Origin: Turnera subulata
Taxonomy: Eukaryota > Streptophyta > Magnoliopsida > Malpighiales > Passifloraceae
NCBI GenBank assembly: GCA_028386065.3
Contig: JAKUCV010002753.1
Coordinates: forward strand, 108,465 to 172,464
Direction of reading: 5' to 3'
DNA: 64,000 nt
This document shows positions 1 through 12,556 of the stretch, in pieces. The position numbers were made by a program, and so were the translations under genes. The notes beneath the pieces were generated by a model. That model was not told the origin of the DNA, ran no database searches, and saw nothing but the letters and a program-made list of their open reading frames with translations. Within the stretch, counting starts at the first letter, position 1; each line of letters starts with the position of its first letter.

Positions 1-1069
1 CGGTTTGCGGGTGTTAGTTGTTATCGTTGGTCGTGAGTAGTCTGTTGTTGTTGGCATCGGTTGCCAGTTGTCCTTTGTTGGTTGTCGGTTACTTTTGATA
101 ATTGTCGAATGAGTATCACATGTCGTTTTTGAATGGATATTGAGATATGTTGGTTGTCGGCTGTAGTCGACGGTTGGGAGATTGTTATTACTAAGGGTAT
201 GTCGATACCCAGAGATCGAGATTAATGAGAAATTATTGTTGTAGTGGTTACGAGTTGCTGTGGTGACTGCTGATGCTGTGTTGTGTTGTGATTCTACCCG
301 GGGACCGGTTTGTGATGTTGATTGGGTATGGTCCGTGCTGGTTGTCGGCTACCCGGTGAGCGAGGCTCACGTGATTTTGAGATTGTTTTGGTACCGGGTA
401 GAAGATCAGCAAGCACAGTAGAGGTATGTTATCATACGATGAGGAACCTCTGTTGAGTATAGTCTGTCAGGACTAATGTGTGTGTTGTATAGTCTGTTGC
501 GACTGGGTAGGTTACCCAATATATAGTTGAGTTGAGGTGTCCTGGTCGGGCACTAGTGTATTGTACAGTCTACGAGGTGTCGAGTGTCAGTGCATTGCAT
601 AGTCGATGGGGTGGACATTTGCATAGTCTACGTTGTTCTTTGGCAGTATTTGTTGTGTGTGTTGTTCACTACTCGTATGACGTAATGATGTGCTCTTGTT
701 GTTATGTATATGCTATGTTGTTTATCATGGGTTATGTGTCGGTGAGATTATGGAGAATCTCACCCCTCACCTGCCCCATCGGCAGGCCACGATGTTCTTT
801 GTGCAGGTATGCATCATGGCAGGCTGCGGCATCTCCTCTGACGGTTCAGGATCCATAGTGTTGCATCGAGTCGATTCATACTTTTGTTGTGGTTATTAAA
901 ATTGCTTCCGCTGTGCATATAATATTGTTGTACCCGAGATCGGTAGTGTGATGTAAACTTTAGGCCACTGGGCCGGTTTACTATTGTATTTACACAGTTT
1001 GTGCCACGTGTCGGCACTGTTGTTCGGTAAATACTGTTAGTCAGGTAAATAGTAGTCGGGGTGTTTCAT
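1..1069 (+). mobile_element. Partial LTR of family D (sense orientation), cut by the window edge
   Basis: This is the reverse complement of the LTR nested at 30469-34636 and 39994-44293. It ends at 1069 with the shared terminus read in sense as GGGGTGTTTCA. No primer-binding site follows 1069, so it is either a solo LTR or the 3' LTR of an element lying to the left. It contains (about 85-838) the stretch that is hidden under the N gap at 30699-30868. The long open frames at 532-858 are LTR sequence and have no gene character. Confidence 0.8.
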
Positions 1070-1857
1070 CAACTCTTTGTTTTTCTATTTTTTCTTTTTT
1101 TGACTCCCTAAGTTCTTTCTCTAGTTTGATTTCGTACCTAGTTATGTGTTGTAGAGTTTGCTATTCGGGCGACGACATGCATTAAGCGATAATGGTGAGT
1201 GTATTGCTAGAGATGGTAGATAAGTGAGGGTGTTTTGAGATGGTTGGTGCTTTTTGGTGGATTAGACTCCATTCAATCTTGTCTTGCTTTCATACTTGAG
1301 ACCCAGATTTGATGCTTTCACAGTGGTATTTTTAACTAACTATATAATTTTTGTTTAGTACTCATAATGCGGCCGCTATTGGTAATATACTTATTAGTGA
1401 TAGTAGAAATTACTCGACCACTTGTCACCTAATTGAAGTTCCAAGTCTCCTATCGAAGATACTATGACGATTAAGTCTGTAAAATATCCACTAATATAGG
1501 AATCAGCAATGTGAAAGAAGAACTGATCTCATACCTTGACATGTCTTAGTATTATAGTATGATTGATCAGGAAGAATCATGATGTAAAATAACTCTAAGC
1601 TTATTTAGATCTATTAATTAGCAAGTTACTAAGGCCATTTAGGTTGGCCCTTAATTAGACTTGTCAATAAACTCCTATATCATTACTTATCATTGGCAAT
1701 AACACATGTAGCTTTCTAATGTTAATGTTGATTTCATGCAAGGTGTTTATATTGCACCTAGTGAATATCATTGGCTTACAGGGCAATGCCGTAATGGTAG
1801 TAAGCATTTGTTTGATGGAAGTCGTAAGCTCAGAGCCATGGCAAATCATTGAGATTG
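1070..1857. other. AT-rich intergenic DNA, no gene seen
   Basis: Unique-looking AT-rich sequence between the LTR and the small tandem duplication. No splice-consistent coding exon, RNA gene or transposon end could be recognised. Confidence 0.5.
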
Positions 1858-2029
1858 GCAAGTACTTATAGTAATATTTATAAATTATTTATAGACTAGC
1901 CACCAAGAGGGACGGTCGGTAAGATTCAAATTTTCAACCTGGACTTGGCGAGCACTTACAGTAGTATTTATAAATTATTTATAATTAACCACCAAGAAAT
2001 ACGGTCAATAAGATTCAAACTTTCAACCC
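1858..2029. repeat. Two-copy tandem duplication, unit about 90 bp
   Basis: The units begin near 1858 and 1948. Both contain a TATTTATAAATTATTTATA core followed by CCACCAAGA and then AAGATTCAAA. The copies have diverged, so the duplication is not recent. Confidence 0.7.
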
Positions 2030-2037
2030 AGTAGAAG

Positions 2038-2406
2038 CATGGTTATCAAACCCGGTCCGGCCCAGCCGGTTGAACCGGGTTAACTGCGACTCGGAGACAA
2101 ATCCGGGTTTTTTACCCCTCCGATTTGTACCCTCCAAAAAACCGGCCGGGTCATGCCGAGTTCTCCGGGTTTTCTGGTTTTTTAACCCGTTTCCGGTTTT
2201 TTCCGGGTTAACAGTCAAAAATTTCAAAAAAAATTGTCTTGGTCAGACCATGATCAGACCTTTGGTTGGACCTTTATGTAAAAATACATATATTTTTACT
2301 ATTATCCCTAATACCGGTCAGACCCGGTTGGACCCCGATTAGACCTCTAAAATCGTCACCCGGTCACTGAAACGGGTCAATAGCTGGGCCTGGTTTAATA
2401 ACCTTG
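2038..2406. mobile_element. hAT-like MITE with 8-bp target duplication
   Basis: The terminal inverted repeats are CATGGTTATCAAACC at the left and the complement of GGTTTAATAACCTTG at the right, matching at 13 of 15 positions. The direct repeat AGTAGAAG lies immediately outside at 2030-2037 and 2407-2414. An 8-bp duplication is typical of the hAT superfamily. The interior is rich in CCGG/CCGGGTT motifs and has no transposase, so the element is non-autonomous (369 bp). Confidence 0.8.
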
Positions 2407-2414
2407 AGTAGAAG

Positions 2415-2783
2415 TGTTGATTGAACTCAACCAACTAAACCAACCCGCATTAACAAAACAATCACTTGCTTTACCATGATGTCTTTCTATCTATTTATTT
2501 ATTTTGTTGCCATAAGATGCGATTCACAATATTAGATCCCAAAGTACTTTATTTTTTCGATGATCCCAAAGTACTATTCTATGCGTTGATTAAAATTTAT
2601 ATTAAAATAACAGAACTAATGTTATCGGCAAAAATAAGATATGATATAACATGTAAAAAGTAAAAATACCTAATATAAATATACTAATAATATTGTATAA
2701 TCTTTACCATTTATAGCGCATAACAACTTGATTTGGCAATTAGCACATCACAAATACAACCACTGACCCAGGTATGCTGTCAG
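2415..2783. other. Intergenic spacer between two hAT-like elements
   Basis: AT-rich spacer of about 370 bp. It has no recognised coding or regulatory feature. Confidence 0.5.
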
Positions 2784-3791
2784 TAGGGGAGAGCAAATGG
2801 TCGGCACGGTATATACCGTGTCGACTTTCACGCCGGTAGTAAATTTCCGACTACCTCTCTATATCGACCCGAACTCATACCGACTTTCTTATATACCGAT
2901 TTGTGCCGTACCGACTTAGATCGATGGTGGTTCGGTACGAAATGTACCGTACTGATACCTACTTTTTAAGTTTTATAGATCTTGAAAAATAAAAGAATCA
3001 AAGTTTATTGGCACTCTTGTGTCAAAAGCACAAGAGGGGTGAGGTCTCGGGTTCGAGTCTCACTCTCCTCGACTAGTATCAAAAAAACAATCCATTGCTT
3101 TTTTTTGCTTGTTTCTTGTACGCATATGAAATTCAATCAAGGATATTTGTATTGCATATATAAAATATAAATTGTAAAATTTTAAAACCAAAATCAAATA
3201 AAAGCAGAGAATAATGTATATAGGCTTATAAGTTATAATTGTTTGCCTGAAAGGCTAAAAGCGTAAAACTAAAATATACGAAGTGCCGTTATGAATTATC
3301 TACTTCTGTAACTTCCAACCTGAAATGAAAAAGTATAAAAAGTCATCAGTAAGTCTAAGATAAATGATAAACCGTTTATAAAAGACTGAATCTAGAATTG
3401 TTGAGACTGAGAGGACCAGATTTAGAAGGGTAGAAAATCAATTGTAAGTAAGTGGTTACTTAAGGGAAGTGGCTATTTAGAAAAGAAAAGGAGAAGAACA
3501 TAGCATAATTTAGGAATTGGTACCATTGGAGAGGGACAAGAAGGTGATCTGTGTAGAGAAGCTTTTATACTGGCTAATTAAGATAACTGTGTAAAGGTAG
3601 TATGACCTTAAATTATCGGTTCAATTTTAATCGGTTTCCGACCGAACCGATTTTAAGAAAACTGAGATCATACCAAGTGAGAGCATGTATGGTACATACC
3701 GTACCTATGAGTGCTTTTGGGCCAAATTTTCGAACCAATACGAGTCGGTACGAGTACGGTTCGATCGGTATGGTATTTTTGCTCTCCCCTA
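2784..3791. mobile_element. Non-autonomous hAT-like transposon, 1.0 kb
   Basis: Both ends read TAGGGGAGAGCAAA inward, a sequence of the kind found at many plant hAT ends. A perfect 8-bp duplication GCTGTCAG flanks it at 2776-2783 and 3792-3799. The subterminal regions share the motif CGGTA(C/T)-GTACCG in both orientations, which could be transposase binding sites. No transposase frame is present. Around 3008-3075 there is a tRNA-like B-box (GGGTTCGAGTCTC), perhaps from an older SINE caught inside the element; that part is uncertain. Confidence 0.85.
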
Positions 3792-3842
3792 GCTGTCAGG
3801 GTCATGCGAATGTTTCTTTCAGCGAAACAACACTTCATCCAC

Positions 3843-6103
3843 GGGTTAATTATATTTTAACCCCCTGAATTCTAGTCTATTTTTTGACTCAACACCTGAA
3901 CTTTTTTTCATCAATCAACAACCTGTAATCCCAATTTAATTTAGTTAATCACCTCTACCTAATACCAAACGGATACTGTCTCTTGTACTAATGGAAGCGA
4001 CGGATGCACACCACGTGGCTTAATCGGGTTAATTACATTTTGACCCTTGAATTACAGTTCATTTTTTACACAACACTTGAACTTTTTTTTTTCATCAATC
4101 GACCACTTGTAATCTAATTTAATTCAATTAACCACCTCTTCCCAATGCCAAACGGATTCCGTTTCTTGCACTGACGGGAGTGACGGATGCAGGCCAGGTG
4201 TCTTAATCAGATTAATTACATTTTGACTCCTGAATTCTAGTCCCACTTTACTCAACACCTAAACTTTTTTTTTTTCATCAGTCGACCACCTGTAGTCCCA
4301 ATTTAACTCAATTAAACACCTCCTTCCAATGCCAAGCGGATTCCGTCTCTTGCACTAATAGAAGTGATGGATACATGCCACGTGTCATAATCTTATCCAT
4401 CTATTTTTAATGAATCATATTTTCACTCCTTAAAAACATACATACAAAATAAATAAAAAGACTCGAAAATTATATTTTTGTCTCAACACCAGCAACACCA
4501 CCACCACGGCAAAAATGTAAAGGAAAATATCTATACCCATTTTTGCTCAACACCGACAACACCACCACCAGTGGCAGAAAAAATATGCAACTATTTTTTT
4601 ATTAACCTCAAATGAAGAAGAAGGAAAGAAAAAAAGCTCTACCGGTAAACCCTCTACCTCTCTCTTTCTCTCTTGATTTGCATAGCAACCACCACCACCT
4701 TGGCTGCAACACCATCAAATGCACCGGCCTCCACCACGAAGTTCACCCCCTAATGGCTCTATACATGATCCCTGTCTCGAACCTGGCGACAAATCTTGCC
4801 CACACACTAACTCAAACCCTCAATCAACTGTCAAACTCGAGTTCAACAAAACTGCCCAATCTGGAAACCATCAATCCATCACCCAGCCAGCGTTGCTCAA
4901 CACACGAACAACCTAATATCAATCAAGCAATAAGAAACAACTAGCCATCAATCTCCAAATGCACATAAAAGAAAAGGAAAGGACAGATCCTTATCCGTTA
5001 AAGAACTCGGCCAAATCCGAGACTTGCAGTAATACTAACACCGTTAGAACACAGTCCATAACCATCACAAGCAGCCACAAACCCCCCATTCACAGAAACG
5101 CCCACATAAATCAAATAAACCCGATTAGATTTTAATGGAAGGCTGGCAATACAAAGGAAATAAAAAGGAGAAGTGGGGAAGAAGAAAAAAAGGAGGAAGA
5201 AAAGGGAAGGAAGAGGTGAAGAGGAAGGGCAGCGACTTACCAAACAGTGGCAGGGCCCTCCAGATACGTCCTCGGGTGTCGCCGCCCAGGGAGACAGAGA
5301 TAACCTTCGAACCATGTCACTCCAAACCTCCATGTTTCCTCCTTCGTCAACTTAACTGAACCATTGCAAAGGAAAAGGAGTTGGGTCCTTACTGTTTAAG
5401 TTCGTTTCCGCCGTCAAGGAACCCTTGATCAACTCGGAAACACCTCAACCTCGCCAGAAAATCTACCCAAGCTCCATAAGAAACGGATCCGAGTGAACAA
5501 ACCTCAACCCACACACCAAACTCATTTTTCTTTGGCTTTTGGGAGTTGCATTTCCTTCATGCTTCTCTTTTAAATAAAATTAGGAGACAAGCAGGGGCGA
5601 GGGTGTGGCTAGGCACCATTTTTCGTTTGATTCATCGATTTTCTTTTTGTTGTTTTGTTATTTGATATTGATGTTCTTTTGTTTTACTTTTTATTTGGAA
5701 AATGAAAATAGGAAAAGAAAATATTTAATAGTTAGGATGTTAGTACTTGCCATTTATCTTTGGATTCCGTTCAATCAATTAACTGAAACTTAAAATGTTA
5801 ACAAAGGTGGTTAATTAAATTAAATTAGAATTATAGATGGTCAATTGATGAAAAAAACAGTTTTGATACTGAGTCAAAAACGAACTAAAATTCAGGGGGT
5901 CAAAATGTAAATCACCTAAAACACGTTTCGTACATCCGTTGCTCCCACGCCCTTTAGTGCAAGAGACATAATCTATTTGACATTAGATGGAGGTGATTAG
6001 TTGAATTAAATTAAGAATATAGTCAATTGATAAAAAAAAATAAAATTCAGGTGCTGAATAAAAAATGGACTAAAATTCAAAGAGTCAAAATATAATTAAT
6101 ATT
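3843..6103. mobile_element. Transposon-like element with inverted tandem-repeat ends
   Basis: The left end is three head-to-tail copies of a 183-bp unit (starting near 3843, 4026 and 4209). The right end (about 5790-6100) holds about two copies of the same unit inverted. Each unit contains TTAATTA-ATTTTGACCCCTGAATT, a run of T, and a segment near GGATTCCGT-TCTTGCACTAA. The inverted ends enclose about 1.4 kb (4400-5790). That interior has purine-rich and CCACCA-rich stretches and no recognised gene. No target duplication was found, so exact termini and superfamily (Mutator-like is possible) are not settled. Confidence 0.6.
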
Positions 6104-6676
6104 GAGAAGTGCCGCACAGATCGTACAAAACAAACCCAATCCACAATCACCCGTCTGGTCAAATGGGACACTAATAATCATCAGAATCGCCATCCAACTT
6201 CACATTACCCTCCACAGAATGCTCTAAGCAATCGCTTGGCTTAACCAATAGAATCTGGCAAAACAAGTCACAGAGCAACCGTAGCTGTCATAAAGACTCA
6301 ATGATGGACGATATTGCAGATCCCAAGAGGCATTTATGTACAGAAACATCTCACTCAGAAATCTTCCATTCTGCAGTCAATATTTGTTCTTTACACACCA
6401 AAAAATAGTCTGTTCACTTTCTACAGTTGAAAACGAGAAGAAATAAATTTGGAGGTGGGTACAAAAATGAAAGAAACACAAATATTTGAAGTCTTTTACC
6501 TCTACACACAAATGCCAATCGCATATTTCCATTAAATAAGCCCATTTCTCCTAAAACCAGGCAAGATAAACAATTTGAAGTATGGTAAAAGGCGGCTGAA
6601 GCAACTCAATTCCCGGTACTTCTCTTTCATCATGCCGATATTCGTCGAGGTTTGAATGAAATTCGATCATCCAATT
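6104..6676. other. Downstream flank and probable 3' UTR of the ARM/TPR gene
   Basis: The stop codon of the minus-strand ARM/TPR gene is at 6677-6679, so its 3' untranslated region should occupy the right part of this segment. No separate gene is visible. Confidence 0.5.
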
Positions 6677-9600
6677 TCAAGCTTCATCTTCTGCAAGCTG
6701 CACCTTGTAACCATGCTTTATATCTGTGCCAAATGCAACCCCCTTAGGTCACTATCAACACATGCTTCACAAGCAGTAAAACTTCAAAAGTAAATGCAGT
6801 TGGGACAGTTAGCCAACAAATGGACTGGCAAAGCAGTGAAATGAGCATAATCCTAATCAATCTATCCTGATCGTGGTTGAATTGGAAAGTCCCAAGATAC
6901 AGAATGCCAACATCTAATGCATTTCATGATACCGCTTAGGAAAGCAAAGATGGGGCAGCCAAATATTTGGTTCATGCGAAAAGGAAAAATAAAAGTTTAT
7001 CTGTGCAGCGACAGTATACTGACCCCAAGCTTGCGGTTTTCCACAATTTTTTTAGTTACCTATCAATCGATTTCACAACCAAGGCATGAGCTATCTCTGA
7101 CCTTTTTAGTTATATCTCACACTTGTCTATTGAAAAGAAAAGAACAAGTAAATACAAAACCGATCCATTCCCTATAAACTAGCCAACTGAAGTAAGTAAA
7201 TTCAGATTTTGATAAAAAAGACAAAAAAAGACAGGAATAAATTAATTTCAAATTCAAAGCCTCAAATTTTATATTTTCCGAAACCAATATGGTTAAAAAT
7301 CTTTTGGACGCACAATGTGGAAGTTAGCAATCATTTTTCTTTTTTCAATTTTTTGGGGGTTCTGTTAGGACTTCAATTTCTGGCACTGTCTTTATTTGAG
7401 GAACTCACCAATTTTTTGCCAGACCAGCTAAAGTCAGTGATCTAAGAGGTTCAATACAGGCGTTCATAAAATCTTCTTACCAAAAAGTAAGAACAATGAT
7501 ACATTTAAGTAGTAGTACTGCAGGTGCAATAGATCTGGAATTGCCTTTACTTTGAAACTGAGCTAAAACAAGGTTTTGCAAAAAAAAAGGAAAAAGAAAG
7601 TATATACAAAATTCTGTAAGAGGAAACAAATACAACGAAGAAATTTAGAAACTAAGAACACAGAAAGAAAAATGTATACATCTTGTCTCTCCTTTGTCCT
7701 TAAGAATAAGCTTTTATCCACTTATGTAGAGAATGGACCAGTTATTTTACTAGTCCTTTTCTTTTCTGCTTTTATCCTGTGGAAGTTTCTCTTCGTTCTA
7801 CAATGAAGATCATATATGTAGCAAGAAAATCATTCTAAACTCACGAAATATGTGTCACTACCACCGATGTGGTGAGTCAATTTCAGAAAATAATATGCAT
7901 GGTTGGCATGTGATCACTGAAATTGTCAAGCAATATGAATGGTTTTATGTGATCCACAAGAGTTAGTAAGAGAATTTTGTCAATAATTTCTTACATCTTA
8001 TAACAATGTAGTGCTACCAGTAATTTCAAAACATATGTCAAAATATTAAGAAAGCAAGTAATTATTACACAACTAAAACTATATGAAGTCGGAAGCTATT
8101 TCTTCTGAACCATATTACAGAGCAATTTGGTTTAATATAACACATCATTCGTTACTATTAATCATCGGAACCTGACATTTTAGACTTAAAAAAACTGAGA
8201 TTTGTTCACGAAATGTGTTGCGATGAAACAATTAACCTGGCTGGCAAAATATACAAGTCAGAAAAAGGGAAGCAGATTGTAATCACGTTATATGATAAAA
8301 AATCATCAATCTCTTTGAGGCAAATAAACAACTGATAAAGAAGCCAATTAAAGCAATGACTAAATAGTAGGGGCTATCATCAAGGTGGGTGGTTGATGAT
8401 CACAAGTGGTTGCTTTCTATTTTTTTATATCCAAAAACTAAGAAAAAAAATTCAATCTCACGGAAAAAATTAAAGTTTGAAATATCAAATGCTACCTTTC
8501 AATGATGGTTTATCATATTTATCTTTCCTGTCTCCGTCATTCTTCCATTCACTAACATCGTTGTCATCACCCATTTTATCTCTTCCATCATCTCCTATGT
8601 CACTTTCACTGGCCGTTTCCCACTCAGAATCATCACTTTCCTGACCATAGATATCACCATTATCACCTTCGCAGTGGACTCCCCCATGTTTGCTAGCTGC
8701 TTCTCTAAATAACCAGGCTGCACGCATCTGCTTCTTAACCAGTCGCTCAGCATAGTCAGGGACTTTATTTTGCCTCAAAGAAAGGTCAGGATCATTGGAC
8801 TGAGAGCATTCATTAATGAACAAAATTGCATCCAACAAACTCTCTTTAGCAAAGCCAAGCATATCATAAGCCTGAGCTCTTCTCCAGAGGCTTTTTGCAT
8901 GACGATTAAGGGGGTTATGAAGACAAAGTGCACGTGTAGCATCGCTGATAGCAGCCAGTGGCTGTTGTAACAGAAGATAACACTGAGCTCTGTTACTGTA
9001 CAGTACAACTCTCTCCTTTTTGGATCTCACTGGACACAAAGACAATGCTTCTGAGTACTTTAATGCAGCTCCAGATATATTTCCTGAAGAGAAAAGGGAA
9101 TTTCCTTCAAGTTTGACCACTAGTGCTGCTGCCTGCTTTATATGGAGATCCTCTTTTGGCATATTCTTTTCCCATTTGAATCTTTGCTTGGAACTCAAAA
9201 CTTCCTCGATAAGTTCTTTTGTACGGCCACTGACAGAGTTACGCCCAGTCCCTTGAGATTGAACACACTCATGAAGAACACTAACAATGGAATCACCAAG
9301 CCTTTTGTGATCACCCAGAGTTGTAATTTCCGCAAGGTCTACAAGTGCTGGAACTGCCTTATCAATCACCTGCACCATAGATCGGCCATGTTTAATAAAA
9401 CACAGTAGACCAATGCTAAAAGCATATAACCAGATCAACTACCAGTTTATTTCTACCAAAATCACAGCTCAACTCAGTTTAGCACTTACTAGAAGGGTTA
9501 TACTTGGACTGGAAAATACTACAAGACAATATCCTTTAAATCAAACACAGATGCAGAACTTGTTCACTGAATGCAAAAGGGCTGTATGTGCAAACTGCAT

Positions 9601-11025
9601 CCCAATAGATGAGATTTAGGGGCAAAATTGTCTAATAGAGCAGAGAATGAGCATTGAAATTGAGTATATAGAGAACTCTGAGCAACAAACTTAAGAAAAT
9701 TATGAAGTGGTTATATCCTTAATCACACTCATCGAGCCACTATGCCAGTTGAAAACACTCGATTTAGAAATTAAAAGTAAGTTTTGCATCAAAAAAAATT
9801 ACCGAATTGGGATGTGAAATATTCATTCATGCACAAAAAAGAGCATTTATAGCATGACAATGCGAGGCTTCAGCAGTCTGACCAATACCAATTTGACTAT
9901 CATACTTTTTTTGTGAAAACTGCTGAAGGTTATAAATCAACACGACATTGTATACATTTTTGTAACCGAAAACATCTGCCTCGGTGTAGTAACAATATGA
10001 AAGCAAAAAGAATGTCTGCAGTGGTATCAAAGCAAAAGTACCTATGTTCAATTTACCTTATGGCATGTACTTGGATCTTGGAGCAACCAGAGAAGACAGT
10101 CTATAGCCATATACTGCCAGTCATCTGAGGACCGAGCAATGTTACACAACGATTCAATAATACTGGGGCAACTAGCCACAGGGCCCCTGCCAAACTTATG
10201 GTGGCAAATCGTTCTTAACAAACCAATGCCAGCAGGTGAATTTTCATTAACAAGACCACCCCACATGCCAGGCAGTTTTACCAAGAACTCTGGCTTGCAT
10301 ATAGTAGGAAGAAACTCAGGCTTGAAAGCAAAGCAGTTGATGAGCTGAAGTGACCAGCACTGCAACTGACTAGCCCATTCCTCTGCTTTCCTGGACTCCA
10401 TTTCAACACCACCCATTCCACGTGTAAGCAAATCACAATGATAACTAAGCCTTCTGTCAACATACTGGTAAAAATGTGAGTAAACTATTTCTAGTGAACT
10501 CATGGCGAGTTGAATGGAAAGCTCAAGGATTTCACCATGACTCGCTACGGCAGGGAAAGTGGTGGCATATGTAGCCAAGTGACCGAGAGCTCGTACTGCT
10601 ACTCTTTGCTCAACCCAAGTTAACCTTCCCCTGAGAAGCTCAACCAAGGGAGGGACAACCCCCGCGTGGACGGCAGTATCTGCAAATTCTTCCATGTTCA
10701 TGGTGTATGATCCGATAATGTGAGCGGCATAATAAGGGATGTAAATGTTCTGATCATGAGAAAGCCAGCGGCGATTTTTTAAGCCCTTCCATATAAGGGC
10801 AGACATGCATTCGAAGATTCCCAGCTCAATGAACTCAGGGTCATTGGGATGGGCCATGGCGGTGTTCCAGAGGCCACTGATGGGGAGGACTTGGCCGTCA
10901 TCATCCTGAGACGGAAGCTCTCTGAAGAATTTTAATATACTGGCCCGCCGCTTACCCGGATTTCCTTCCTTCATCACACAGAAAAAGCACCCTGGGTAAG
11001 GGCACTCAGTAGATGCTTTCTCCAT
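6677..11025 (-). CDS. ARM-repeat and TPR-domain protein, three coding exons, 629 aa
   Basis: Coding exons in transcript order are 11025-10057, 9369-8496 and 6723-6677, all with GT-AG junctions; the total is 1890 nt. The first in-frame ATG is at 11025; five codons further upstream are open but begin with TTG. The N-terminus has a cysteine-containing segment (CPYPGCFFC). An armadillo-type helical region follows at about 110-310, including the very conserved stretch ending in QNIYIPYYAAHIIGS. A TPR-type region lies at about 405-515, and an acidic Ser/Asp/Glu-rich tail precedes the end. The third exon encodes DIKHGYKVQLAEDEA and fits in phase with the donor at 8495. Without that splice the frame would run three more residues to a stop at 8485. 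TPR plus ARM suggests a co-chaperone or scaffold role, but the function is not known. The intron of 1.77 kb (6724-8495) holds no other gene. Confidence 0.8.
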
Positions 11026-11748
11026 ACTTTGAAACTGCAAAACCTAACCCCTCATCGACCCAGTGAATGCGCAAGTAACTAACTCCCAATTTTAAAGCTG
11101 CAAGAAATATACAAATACTACTAAATCACCAAAACAACAACAATTAGGAAAAAGAACAGAAAAAGAAAAAATGACGTTAGCCTTCCCCATTTCATCGGGA
11201 AACAATTGAAGATCATGAATTCTAAAAAGCCAAGCCAATGATAATCCATCTACACACAAAGAGAAGCGGGAAACATGAACTCCTACCCATTGAAAGGGAA
11301 AATGGAAATAAATAAAGTCTGTGGAAGGGAGCAACAAATCACTCACACTAGTAATGAGGCAATGCTTCTCCCCCGCACACTCTGGATGGGTGGATCTACG
11401 TGAGGCACCAACCACCCACTCTACTTCCTCCTCCTTCCCCGTATCCTCCAGAATCTGGTTATTCAAACACAAAAAGACGGGACAAACAGCAGTCACCTCC
11501 CCCACCACAGTCACTAGGGGACTAGGGTTGCAGCAAATTAAAAAGAATTATGAGCTTCTTTACCCTTCCCCCTTTTTGTAATAATATCTTTTAATCATTG
11601 TAGGCATGTCGCAACTGGCAATACCCTCCTATATTTTTTAAACTGGAAAGTTGCCCATCTCATATTCATTTCTTTTTTTAATTTTTTCATACTGTTATTG
11701 TCATTATTCTCGCTAGTCCCCGGTTATCTATCACATTGTTCATTATTT
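11026..11748. other. 5' leader and promoter region of the ARM/TPR gene
   Basis: Sequence directly upstream of the minus-strand start codon. It contains long open frames on both strands (11092-11514 and 11321-11581) that have no family resemblance and probably belong to the transcribed leader or promoter. Confidence 0.5.
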
Positions 11749-11882
11749 TATTTTTTTTACATGGGAATTATATAAATACCTCAAATTCCAACCCCCCTAA
11801 ACTCCCCTTCTACTGAGATCGAACCCATGACTTTTTGGAATCCAATCCAAAGAAGATGCCACTGCACTACAAGTAGTGTTAG
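11749..11882 (-). mobile_element. tRNA-derived SINE with 15-bp target duplication
   Basis: Read on the minus strand, it has an A-box TAGTGCAGTGG (11859-11869), a B-box GGTTCGATCTC (11815-11825), and an A-rich tail after ATAATTCCCATG. The direct repeat CATTGTTCATTATTT flanks it exactly at 11734-11748 and 11883-11897. The length of 134 bp and the order of boxes and tail are standard for a plant SINE. Confidence 0.9.
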
Positions 11883-11897
11883 CATTGTTCATTATTT

Positions 11898-12158
11898 CTA
11901 CATCTAAAGCAGAAATATAAGAAAAAAATATTATAACTTAATAAAAAAGCATGTAATGTAAAAAAATATATATATTGATGATTACATTTTGAATGGATAA
12001 GGAATAGGTAAATAATAACCCATTTACATTATCACTTTTTCATATTTTTTACGATTTATTACGAACTGAGAGCCTAGAGACATCAAATAAAAAGGGCAAA
12101 AAATCATCTATTTACCTGCATTCTCCCAAAAAATATTTCTCTACGTCAAAGTTATCAC
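11898..12158. other. AT-rich intergenic spacer
   Basis: No coding or transposon feature was recognised. Confidence 0.4.
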
Positions 12159-12556
12159 TTAACTTCGGGATAATGGCTACGAAAGTCCTAAAACTTTAGT
12201 CTAGGATCTGTTTGAGTCCTAAATTTTATTATTTGGTCAATGAAGTCCTAAACATCTAATTATGAAGTTCAATTGAGTCCTAAGCCTAGTTGCCGTTAGT
12301 GGATGTGTTGTCATGTCATGATAATGACTATAATATCCATGGACACATGAAAGGGGAGATTTCTTATCAATTGCACGTCTCCTCATGCCAAGTCACTCCC
12401 AAAAAAGAAATGGAGCCAAGACTCTCCAATAAAATTCAACCCATCTAATTAAAAAAAAATTAAATTTGGAATGTGACCATCCCAAAAACTAAGAAGCAAT
12501 ATAATCAAGTATAAAGAAAAATTTTATAATACTTGGTCAAATATTTTAGATATCCA

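Noticed and set aside
3008..3078. Possible tRNA gene
   Set aside because: Only a B-box-like sequence is present. The acceptor stem, anticodon loop and A-box cannot be folded into a cloverleaf.
4998..5359. Overlapping frames on both strands inside the inverted-array element, considered as a captured host gene
   Set aside because: No recognisable domain or splice structure; AAGG-rich low-complexity sequence explains the open frames.
8485..8495. Stop at 8485 as the natural end of the ARM/TPR gene
   Set aside because: A good donor at 8495 and an in-phase exon at 6723-6677 give a more protein-like C-terminus. The unspliced end remains a less likely alternative.
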